Origin: an uncultured Photobacterium sp.
GTDB taxonomy: Bacteria; Pseudomonadota; Gammaproteobacteria; Enterobacterales; Vibrionaceae
Direction of reading: 5' to 3'
Length of the DNA stretch: 64,000 nucleotides
NCBI RefSeq assembly: GCF_947502415.1
Contig: NZ_CANMZV010000003.1
Span: forward strand, 1-64,000
Part shown: piece by piece, positions 56,864 through 64,000 of the stretch
Layout of the letters: the number at the start of each line of letters is the position of its first letter
How positions within the stretch are numbered: position 1 is the stretch's first letter
Notes under the pieces: generated by a model
What the model saw: only the letters and a program-made list of their open reading frames with translations
What the model was told of the DNA's origin: nothing
Database searches by the model: none
Made by a program: the position numbers and the translations under genes

Positions 56864-59392
56864 CTATTCAGTTACCTGAACAACATCAATTCCCTCATTC
56901 CCGGATATTGGCCTACGCTGTCCCCTCTCGGTTACATAACGAAGCTGGCTATCAGATTCAGGACTGTTCACAAAGTGTTTGAAGCGCTTAAGTTTCTCTG
57001 GTGATGACAGCGTCGTTTTCCATTCACACTGGTACAGGCTCAAGTTGTGATCCATTTCAGCTTCCAACTCACTGGCAATACCCAGCTTGTCTTCAATAAC
57101 AACTTTTTTAAGGTAATCCAGCCCTCCATCTAAGTTCTCAAGCCAGACAGATGTCCGCTGCAGACGATCAGCAGTACGAATGTAAAACATCAAAATGCGA
57201 TCGATATAACTAATCAGGGTCTTGTCATCAAGGTCAGAGTCAAACAAATCCGCGTGCCGCGGGCGCATTCCACCATTACCACAAACATAAAGATTCCAAC
57301 CATTTTCAGTCGCAATCACCCCGATATCTTTTGACTGGGCTTCGGCACACTCCCGGGTACACCCCGACACTGCAAATTTCAGCTTATGTGGAGCCCGCAA
57401 TCCCTTATAGCGATTTTCCAAATTAACCGCGAATCCAACACTGTCTTTTACCCCATAGCGACACCAGGTACTTCCGACACAGGATTTCACGGTCCTCACC
57501 GCCTTACCGTAGGCGTGGCCTGTTTCGAATCCCGCCTCAACCAGCATTTTCCAAATCAATGGCAACTCATGTAGCTGAGCACCAAAAAGATCCACTCGCT
57601 GACCACCTGTGATCTTGGTATATAAATTAAATTCCTTGGCCACTTTACCCAGTACAATCAGTTTATCCGGGGTGATTTCCCCACCTGGGATCCGGGGGAC
57701 AACGGAGTAAGTACCGTCTTTTTGCATATTGCCGAGGAAAATATCATTAGTGTCTTGCAAGCCAATATGTTGATCATCAAGTACGTAATCATTCCAGAAA
57801 GACGCCAGTATCGACCCCACTGCAGGCTTGCAAACATCGCACCCCAGCCCCTGACCGTAATGCTCCAACAACTGATCAAAAGTCTTGAGCTTTTTAACCC
57901 GCACGATATCTGCCAACTCTTGACGGGAATATGCGAAGTGCTCACAAAGCTCGTGACACACTTCAACGCCCATGTTTTCAAGCTCAGCATTGATCACTTG
58001 AGTAGCCAGAGCCGCACAACCACCGCAGCCCGTCGCCGCTTTAGTGATCGTTTTAATATCACCAAGGCTCTTCGCACCACTCTGAACGGCTCGGCATATC
58101 TGCCCTTTAGTAACATCCAAACACGAGCAAATCACCGCAGTTTCCAGCAGTGCATCGACACCAAGAGAAAACGTTCCACCCTCTGCTGGCGGCACCAGCA
58201 TATGTTCAACCGCACCGGGTAACTCAATACCATTAAGGTAGAGCTGCAGCCAGTTGTCATAATCAGCCGCATCACCGACCATCACAGCACCCAACAATTT
58301 TTTGCCACACTCGCTCACCACCAGCTTTTTGTAAACTTGCTCTGCCTCGTTAGTGAAACAATAGCTTTTGGCACCCGCCGTCTTACCATGCGCATCGCCA
58401 ATACTGGCGACATCCACACCGAGCAGCTTAAGCTTGGTACTCATATCGGCGCCGGTGAAAACTGCTTTTCCGTCACCAAGAAGATGACCGACCGCCGCTT
58501 TTGCCATCTGATAGCCGGGAGCCACCAAGCCGAAAACCTGCCCGCTCCACAGGGCGCACTCACCGATGGCATAAATATCCGGATCAGATGTCTGGCAGTG
58601 ATCATTAATCATGATCCCGCCTCTTTCACCTAGTGCCAGATCACTGTTACGAGCCAGTTCATCCTGAGGGCGAATCCCAGCAGAAAACAGAATCATGTCT
58701 GTTTCCAAAAAGCTCTCATCCGCAAAATTCATCCGATAGCGGCAAGTCTCACCATTGACGATTTCAAGCGTGTTCTTCCCGGTATGTACCTTCACCCCAA
58801 GCGCTTCGATCTTTTCCTGCAGCACGACTCCACCGCCATTATCAACCTGTACTGCCATTAAACGCGGTGAAAACTCAACGACATGCGTCTCCAAGCCCAG
58901 CTGTTTTAATGCATTTGCCGCCTCCAGCCCCAACAAACCACCACCAACAACTACCCCGATTTCACTTTGTTTAGCCGAGGCAGTGATCGCTTCCAAATCT
59001 TCAATGGTGCGGTAAACCAAACAATGAGGAAGACTATTCCCCGGGATAGGGGGCACAAAAGAATATGAGCCAGTTGCCATAACTAACATGTCATAAGATT
59101 CAATTCGGCCCTGTTGGCTGATTACTGTTTTAGCCTGTCGGTCAATAGCAATAACTCTATCGTTGGTAAAATGCTGCACCCCGTGCTGATCATAATATTC
59201 TCTCGAAGTCAGCATTAACTCATCGGCTGTTTTTCCGCTAAAATAGCTGCTTAGTTGTACGCGGTCATACGCCAAACGTGACTCTTCACTAAAAGTGGTA
59301 ACCTGGACATCGGCTAGCTTCTCTTGTTCTATCAACTGATCAATAAAGTGGTGTCCGACCATTCCGTTACCAACCACAATGACTCTTTTCAT
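56864..59392 (-). CDS. nirB: NADH-dependent nitrite reductase large subunit NirB
   Basis: 842 aa. Reduces nitrite to ammonium with siroheme. N-terminal FAD/NADH part (VIVVGNGMVGH, GVVVGGGLLGLEAA), BFD-type [2Fe-2S] region (CSCLDVTKGQI and TGCGGCAAL), then the sulfite/nitrite reductase half with 4Fe-4S/siroheme Cys motifs CVGSTWC and CTRECAEA. The frame opens at 59404 right on the cobA stop, but GGAG lies 6 nt ahead of the ATG at 59392. Confidence 0.95.
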   Translation of the reverse strand: MKRVIVVGNGMVGHHFIDQLIEQEKLADVQVTTFSEESRLAYDRVQLSSYFSGKTADELMLTSREYYDQHGVQHFTNDRVIAIDRQAKTVISQQGRIESYDMLVMATGSYSFVPPIPGNSLPHCLVYRTIEDLEAITASAKQSEIGVVVGGGLLGLEAANALKQLGLETHVVEFSPRLMAVQVDNGGGVVLQEKIEALGVKVHTGKNTLEIVNGETCRYRMNFADESFLETDMILFSAGIRPQDELARNSDLALGERGGIMINDHCQTSDPDIYAIGECALWSGQVFGLVAPGYQMAKAAVGHLLGDGKAVFTGADMSTKLKLLGVDVASIGDAHGKTAGAKSYCFTNEAEQVYKKLVVSECGKKLLGAVMVGDAADYDNWLQLYLNGIELPGAVEHMLVPPAEGGTFSLGVDALLETAVICSCLDVTKGQICRAVQSGAKSLGDIKTITKAATGCGGCAALATQVINAELENMGVEVCHELCEHFAYSRQELADIVRVKKLKTFDQLLEHYGQGLGCDVCKPAVGSILASFWNDYVLDDQHIGLQDTNDIFLGNMQKDGTYSVVPRIPGGEITPDKLIVLGKVAKEFNLYTKITGGQRVDLFGAQLHELPLIWKMLVEAGFETGHAYGKAVRTVKSCVGSTWCRYGVKDSVGFAVNLENRYKGLRAPHKLKFAVSGCTRECAEAQSKDIGVIATENGWNLYVCGNGGMRPRHADLFDSDLDDKTLISYIDRILMFYIRTADRLQRTSVWLENLDGGLDYLKKVVIEDKLGIASELEAEMDHNLSLYQCEWKTTLSSPEKLKRFKHFVNSPESDSQLRYVTERGQRRPISGNEGIDVVQVTE

Positions 59393-59403
59393 AACTTTCT
59401 CCA

Positions 59404-60288
59404 TTAAGCTCGTAATTCTTGTGCCATCCTTGGAATTTCTTCGCAGTTTTTTGGGGACTGCTGTTTTTGAGAGTGATGCTTTTGATACAGATGCTCTTGA
59501 GACAAATAATCTTGAGGCTGAAGACTGGCCGCCAGAGCGACAACCTCACCAACCACAACCAACGTCGGACTTTGTAGTTTTTCTTGCGCAGCTACATTGG
59601 GCAAAGTGGCTAATGTCGCAGTGAATTCCCTTTGCTGGGGTTGGCAGCCGTTTTCAATCAGTGCCGCGGGTGTGTGGGGAGCCAAGCCATGTGCGGTAAG
59701 CTGGCGGGAGATTTCACTTAAATTGCTCAGCCCCATATAAAACACCAAGGTGTGATCCAGTTTGGCTAACTGTGTCCAGTTCAAATCAAGCTGACCGTGT
59801 TGCAGATGACCGGTAACAAAAGTACAGCCAGTTGATAGCCCACGGTGAGTTAAAGGAATACAGGCAGAAGTCGTACAACCAGAAGCCGCTGTGATCCCAG
59901 GAATAACTTCAGCGTCAACACCATTCTGGCGCAAGACCAGTAGCTCTTCACTGCCGCGACCAAATACAAAGGGATCTCCGCCTTTAATACGACAGATGTT
60001 TACCCCCTGTCGGGCCTTATTAACCATATATTGGTTAAGTTGATCCTGTGGCACACAGTGGTTATGACGGGCTTTTCCCACATAAATTTTCTTGGTTGCG
60101 GAAGGAAACAGCGCCTTGATTTCATCGCTCACCAAACGATCAAATAAGATCAAATCAGCATTTTCAATACACTTCAGCGCCTTCAATGTCAGCAGTTCAG
60201 GATCACCCGGCCCAGCCCCAACCAAAGATACAAACCCCATCCCCGTTATCTTTTTTTTGTCTACTTGAGTAATCCGCTCAATAGTCAT
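59404..60288 (-). CDS. cobA: Uroporphyrinogen-III C-methyltransferase (siroheme synthesis)
   Basis: 294 aa. VSLVGAGPGDPELLTLKA, RIKGGDPFVFGRGSEE and LTHRGLSTGCTFVTGH are SUMT signatures. It makes precorrin-2 for siroheme, the NirB cofactor, and lacks the CysG oxidase/ferrochelatase part, so another enzyme must finish. The C-terminal about 35 residues are a Gln/His-rich tail (YLSQEHLYQKHHSQKQQ). The frame opens at 60306; the predicted sigma-54 start site leaves almost no leader for it, and GGAG before the ATG at 60288 fits better. Confidence 0.92.
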   Translation of the reverse strand: MTIERITQVDKKKITGMGFVSLVGAGPGDPELLTLKALKCIENADLILFDRLVSDEIKALFPSATKKIYVGKARHNHCVPQDQLNQYMVNKARQGVNICRIKGGDPFVFGRGSEELLVLRQNGVDAEVIPGITAASGCTTSACIPLTHRGLSTGCTFVTGHLQHGQLDLNWTQLAKLDHTLVFYMGLSNLSEISRQLTAHGLAPHTPAALIENGCQPQQREFTATLATLPNVAAQEKLQSPTLVVVGEVVALAASLQPQDYLSQEHLYQKHHSQKQQSPKNCEEIPRMAQELRA

Positions 60289-60325
60289 AGCAACCACTCC
60301 ATTCACTTCCTTTTCATCTACTAAA

Positions 60326-60341
60326 GCGAAGATGGTGCCAA
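60326..60341 (-). promoter_or_regulatory. Sigma-54 promoter of cobA-nirBD
   Basis: On the minus strand TTGGCACCATCTTCGC matches TTGGCAC-N5-TTGC with one mismatch and correct GG-N10-GC spacing. It is 38 bp before the preferred cobA start. Confidence 0.65.
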
Positions 60342-60468
60342 TCCATCGTCATACGCCATAAAGCATCAAAATCTACCAATAAAGTGGTACTTCCTGACTG
60401 TAAATGCCGAACTTAAACATAAAAACAGGAGAATTATCGATACAAATCACCCTCGTTTGCTCTGCGCT

Positions 60469-60494
60469 TGTGCAGTTTGTTAACAAAACGCACA
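60469..60494. promoter_or_regulatory. Imperfect 26-bp palindrome between divergent nas units
   Basis: Half-sites TGTGC and GCACA flank a central TTTGTTAACAAA, with 11 of 13 pairs symmetric. It lies midway between the two sigma-54 sites, a position suited to an activator. It does not match the NtrC or FNR consensus closely. Confidence 0.45.
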
Positions 60495-60588
60495 GTTGAA
60501 GTGCGAAAGCTGCCCTGATAACAGATAAAGACTCACCAAACATGCACCAAATACACGTAACAGATTGATATTAAACTTCAAAATAAGC

Positions 60589-60604
60589 TTGGCGCAGTTT
60601 GTGC
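60589..60604 (+). promoter_or_regulatory. Candidate sigma-54 promoter of the nitrate reductase unit
   Basis: TTGGCGCAGTTTGTGC shows GG-N10-GC spacing, but two positions differ from TTGGCAC-N5-TTGC. It lies about 80 bp before the nitrate reductase start. Confidence 0.45.
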
Positions 60605-60682
60605 TTGGCGTTTATGCATAGGATTACTGAAAAGTTGAAACAGGCCTTCATTGGCTACTGGTGATATTGGAAGGGAGCAAAC

Positions 60683-62872
60683 ATGCTGTTTGGACGAGAA
60701 GATCAAAAGCCCATTCGCATCGCGGATAAAAAAGTCGTGGAATGGAAGTACACCACTTGTGGTTATTGCTCAACAGGGTGCTCCATTGAAGTAGGAATCA
60801 ATGAAGAAGGGAAAGCCGTCGCCAGTCGCGGAGTCGCAAGCGCAGATGTCAATCGGGGCAAACTGTGCATTAAAGGCATTTTTGAACATGAGCTTTTCGA
60901 AGCAGCAGGCCGAGGTGATAAGCCTTTACTCCGCGACCGATTCCATCATGATTTTAAGGAAACCGCCTGGGATCATGCGCTCGATACCATGGCCGATAAA
61001 ATTAAAGCCATTCAGGATCAGCATGGCCGCGATGCATTTGCAGTGGTATCGACAGGCCAGCTATTAACAGAAGAATTCTATACCTTAGGTAAATTAGTCC
61101 GGGGCTGCATCGGCACCAATAATTATGACGGTAATACCACGCTCTGCATGGCCTCCGCAGTTTCCGGCTATAAACGCTCGTTTGGTTCTGACGGGCCACC
61201 CGGCTGTTATGACGATTTCTCCCATACAGGCTGCCTTATCGCCTGGGGTTCTAATCTACCTGAACAACACCCGGTGATTTACTGGCGCCTAAAAGAAGCA
61301 CGAGAGAAACGTCACTTCCCGCTGATTGTGGTAGATCCCCGGGTTACTATGCTGGCGCAATTTGCCGACATCCATCTACCGATTACGCCCGGCACAGATG
61401 TGGTCCTACAAAATGCCCTGATGCACGTGATCCTTGAAGAAGGCTTAGAAGATCGCACCTATATCGAAAAACATACCAACGACTTCGATCAGCTGGCAGC
61501 TTGTGTCAAAGATTATGACCCAACCACAGCAGCCAAGATCTGTGGTATTAACGAAGATACGATCCGTCAGGTTGCCCGTATTTTTGCCAAAGCCGACTCC
61601 GCCATGAGTATCTGGACTATGGGGATAAATCAGAGCACCCACGGCAGCGATGGCGTCACAGGTTGCAACAGCCTGGCACTACTGACCGGAAACATCGGCA
61701 AGCCCGGTGGCACCAGTCTGTCTATTACCGGCCAGTGCAATGCCATGGGTACCCGTGAGTGGTCATCCTGCTCGGGACTCCCCGGCTACCGTTATCTGGA
61801 AAAAGAACAGGACAAACAGGAAATTGCAGACTTCTGGGGTATTGAACCTTCCTTTTTCCCGACAAAAAGAGGCTTGACTGAAACCGACATCTTTCCGGCC
61901 ATTGAGAACGGTCAAATCAAGGGATTATGGCTGGTTGCAACCAACCCGATGACTTCGATGCCGAATACCTCTCGCATTCGCAAGACTCTGGAAAAACTGG
62001 ATTTCTTAGTGGTACAGGATGCCTACCAAGATGTTGAAACTACCCAGTATGCCCACCTTTACCTACCAGCCGCCGTCTGGGCAGAAAAAGAGGGCTGCTT
62101 TACCAATACCGAGCGCCGGGTAAATAGAGTGACCAATGTGCTGCCGCCAAAAGGGAGCAGCAAACCGGATTTCTGGATCTTTAACCAGCTGGCCAAACGC
62201 TTTTCCAACGGCGAGAAAATCCATTTTCCGGAACACACCGAAGGTGTATTCGAAGAGATGAAGCTGCTGTCTAAAGGCAAGGGACGCACGCTGGATATTT
62301 CTGGTATGAGCTATGCCAAAATCGAGCAGGCCAAAGGCATTCAGTGGCCATATCGCGAGGGTGATGAAAGCCAGCAGGGTGATGCCCGGCTTTACACCGA
62401 CGGTATATTTCAAACCCCGAACGGCAAAGCCAACCTGATCCCCCTGCCCTTTGTCGATAACAATGAGCGGCCTTGCAACGAGTACCCATTCTGGCTCAAC
62501 AGTGGTCGGGTAGTTGAGCATTTTCATACCCGCACCCGTACCGGCAAGTTAGGTAATCTAAACAAATATAGCCCGACACCGTACATGGAAATGAACCCGG
62601 ATGCGGCAATCAAGCTCGGTATCCAACACCAAAGCTATGTCAGGCTGATCTCCCGCCGTGGCGATGCCGTCGTGATGGTACAACTCACCCAGCGAGTGGC
62701 TCCTAACGCGGTATTTATCCCCTTTCACTTTCATGACTGTGTTAACCGCCTGTCACTAGGCTTGCTGGATCCGCATTCACGTCAACCCGCGTTTAAGCAA
62801 AGTGCCGTTCGTATTGTGCCCATCGATCAGACGCTTGCAGCCAAGCTCAATAAAGAACGCCGTGATTTCTAG
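60683..62872 (+). CDS. nasA: Assimilatory-type nitrate reductase catalytic subunit
   Basis: 729 aa molybdopterin enzyme. N-terminal [4Fe-4S] Cys motif CGYCSTGC then CIKG, Mo-ligand Cys in TLCMASAVSGYK (Nas/Nap type), and LTGNIGKPGG and WAEKEGCFTNTERRVN. There is no Tat signal, so it works in the cytoplasm, as assimilatory enzymes do. It is shorter than Klebsiella NasA because it lacks the C-terminal [2Fe-2S] domain, so electrons probably come from the next gene product. GGGAG precedes the ATG. Confidence 0.92.
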   Translation: MLFGREDQKPIRIADKKVVEWKYTTCGYCSTGCSIEVGINEEGKAVASRGVASADVNRGKLCIKGIFEHELFEAAGRGDKPLLRDRFHHDFKETAWDHALDTMADKIKAIQDQHGRDAFAVVSTGQLLTEEFYTLGKLVRGCIGTNNYDGNTTLCMASAVSGYKRSFGSDGPPGCYDDFSHTGCLIAWGSNLPEQHPVIYWRLKEAREKRHFPLIVVDPRVTMLAQFADIHLPITPGTDVVLQNALMHVILEEGLEDRTYIEKHTNDFDQLAACVKDYDPTTAAKICGINEDTIRQVARIFAKADSAMSIWTMGINQSTHGSDGVTGCNSLALLTGNIGKPGGTSLSITGQCNAMGTREWSSCSGLPGYRYLEKEQDKQEIADFWGIEPSFFPTKRGLTETDIFPAIENGQIKGLWLVATNPMTSMPNTSRIRKTLEKLDFLVVQDAYQDVETTQYAHLYLPAAVWAEKEGCFTNTERRVNRVTNVLPPKGSSKPDFWIFNQLAKRFSNGEKIHFPEHTEGVFEEMKLLSKGKGRTLDISGMSYAKIEQAKGIQWPYREGDESQQGDARLYTDGIFQTPNGKANLIPLPFVDNNERPCNEYPFWLNSGRVVEHFHTRTRTGKLGNLNKYSPTPYMEMNPDAAIKLGIQHQSYVRLISRRGDAVVMVQLTQRVAPNAVFIPFHFHDCVNRLSLGLLDPHSRQPAFKQSAVRIVPIDQTLAAKLNKERRDF

Positions 62873-62923
62873 TCACGGTAGACAGCCGGTGGCATCCAGT
62901 TTTAACTTTGGAGTGAGACAGTC

Positions 62924-64000
62924 ATGTTAAAAGTCGTAAAAAAATTCAGAGACAAATTAGACAAAATAGGGGCACCAGAAAAGCCAGAAGTCACCCCCGG
63001 TGTCGCTATCTTTGATGTGCGTGACAAAGAGCAGGATTACGCGCGCCTGCAAGATAAAGAAGTAAAAGAGACCAACCGCTATGGCCAGCGAATCGACTTA
63101 ATCGAACTGAGTGACGATACCTTACCCAAGTATCGCCCCATGATGATCAATGAAAACCCCAAAGTAGGGACAAATCCGAACCGGAACAAGCAACACGGGT
63201 TTCACTTTACCGCCGATAACTGTATCGGCTGCCATGCCTGTGAAGCTGCCTGCAGCGAAAAAAATGACAACCCGGCCCATATCAGCTTTAGGAATGTCGG
63301 CTATGTAGAAAGCGGTAGCTACCCCGACTATCGCCGGATTAATATCTCTATGGCCTGCAACCACTGTGACGATCCTGTTTGCCTTAAAGGCTGCCCGACC
63401 CGTGCCTACACCAAGCATGCGGAATATGGTGCTGTTCTGCAGGATCCGGAAACCTGTTTTGGTTGCGGCTATTGTACCTGGGTTTGCCCCTATAATGCGC
63501 CGCAGCTAGATCCCATTCAGGGGCGGGTATCCAAATGTAATATGTGTGTCGATCGCCTCGAAGAAGGCCTGAAACCGGCATGCGTCTCCGCTTGTTTAGG
63601 CAATGCCCTTAATTTTGGGGTGATCGAGAATACCCCGGAAAACCGCGAGCAGTGTAAAACGGAGATCCCTGGCTTTCCATCACCGGAGATCACTCATCCT
63701 AATATCCGCTTTCAGCAAACCAACAGCATTCAGATTGAGATGACTCGAACCGATTTCATGCCGCTCAAATATCACAAGCAGGAAGACGGTACATTCCGCT
63801 CCGTGGTTGATGAAAAAGCAGGAAAAGAAACAGCATGGAATCTCAAGCGTTTAAGCTCTCGCGAAAACCCTCTGGTTCTGTTTACCTTGTTAACCCAAAG
63901 CGCGATAGGCGCCTTTACCCTGCTCTTTTTTGCCAAAATATTTGCCATATCCAGCCTGGCTGATCTATTCAATTCAGGCGTAGAACTGGCACTGTTGGCA
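62924..64000 (+). CDS. Four-cluster ferredoxin fused to a DmsC-like membrane anchor (partial)
   Basis: The frame is open to the window end (359 codons). Four Cys clusters of the DmsB/NrfC type are visible: CIGCHACEAAC, CNHCDDPVCLKGCP, CFGCGYCTWVCP, and CNMC then CVSAC. After about residue 300 a hydrophobic segment begins (LFTLLTQSAIGAFTLLFFAK), matching the start of a DmsC-type anchor. Electrons probably pass from membrane quinol to NasA. GGAG lies upstream, 52 bp after nasA. The C-terminus is outside the window. Confidence 0.88.
   Translation, partial: MLKVVKKFRDKLDKIGAPEKPEVTPGVAIFDVRDKEQDYARLQDKEVKETNRYGQRIDLIELSDDTLPKYRPMMINENPKVGTNPNRNKQHGFHFTADNCIGCHACEAACSEKNDNPAHISFRNVGYVESGSYPDYRRINISMACNHCDDPVCLKGCPTRAYTKHAEYGAVLQDPETCFGCGYCTWVCPYNAPQLDPIQGRVSKCNMCVDRLEEGLKPACVSACLGNALNFGVIENTPENREQCKTEIPGFPSPEITHPNIRFQQTNSIQIEMTRTDFMPLKYHKQEDGTFRSVVDEKAGKETAWNLKRLSSRENPLVLFTLLTQSAIGAFTLLFFAKIFAISSLADLFNSGVELALLA

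Overview
The window is a chromosomal segment of a gamma-proteobacterium, most likely Vibrionaceae and probably Photobacterium or a close relative. This rests on synteny with the enterobacterial cysB-topA-yciN-sohB-yciK-rluB-yciO-trpH-trp-yciB-yciA-yciI block, a trp operon with separate TrpG and TrpD and a fused TrpC-TrpF, an AspS-type secretin pilot, and a small inverted-repeat element of a kind I recall as common in Vibrionaceae. No rRNA, tRNA or CRISPR array was seen.

Region 1 to about 8.3 kb is an AT-richer accessory island. A XRE repressor (275-601) faces a divergent gene that runs off the left edge. Two matching operators sit on the divergent promoter. The rest is one leftward, overlapping operon from a clear promoter at 8289-8317: a 777-aa recombinase-fold protein lacking the first catalytic arginine, a 788-aa tyrosine recombinase, a 183-aa coiled-coil protein, a 489-aa tyrosine recombinase and a NudC-type Nudix hydrolase. 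The set resembles the gamma-mobile-trio (GMT) recombination module, with an extra fourth recombinase-like protein.

Region 8.6-17 kb is ordinary chromosome: a TyrR-controlled tyrosine permease with a perfect TyrR box, a DUF3943 protein, a PAS-GGDEF-EAL protein, a TauE/SafE transporter, a methyltransferase and cysB. Region 17-27.5 kb carries a TM/coiled-coil protein, miaE, topA, a MITE-like repeat, yciN, a DUF805 protein, sohB, yciK, rluB, yciO and trpH.

Region 27.5-35.6 kb is the trp operon. It has a TrpR operator over the promoter, a trpL leader peptide with tandem Trp codons, an attenuator, and then an unusual first gene for a type I-beta DAHP synthase, followed by trpE, G, D, C(F), B and A. 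Placing the first shikimate enzyme behind the trp attenuator ties chorismate supply to tryptophan need.

Region 35.8-44.6 kb has a dicarboxylate/amino-acid symporter, yciB, yciA, yciI, an AspS-type pilot lipoprotein, a methyltransferase, a small basic ORF, a pseudouridine synthase, a sodium-dependent transporter and cardiolipin synthase. Region 44.8-52.5 kb has a nitrilase-family hydrolase, a four-gene OpuC/OsmU-type betaine ABC transporter, a periplasmic molybdopterin-fold protein paired with a diguanylate cyclase, and an iron-dependent alcohol dehydrogenase.

Region 52.9-64 kb is a nitrate assimilation cluster: a PP2C-kinase fusion protein, a NarK-type transporter, nirD, nirB, cobA and, divergently, a NasA-like nitrate reductase followed by a four-cluster ferredoxin fused to a membrane anchor (cut by the window end). 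Three sigma-54 type (-24/-12) sites precede the three transcription units, which suggests nitrogen-regulated (NtrC-type) control.
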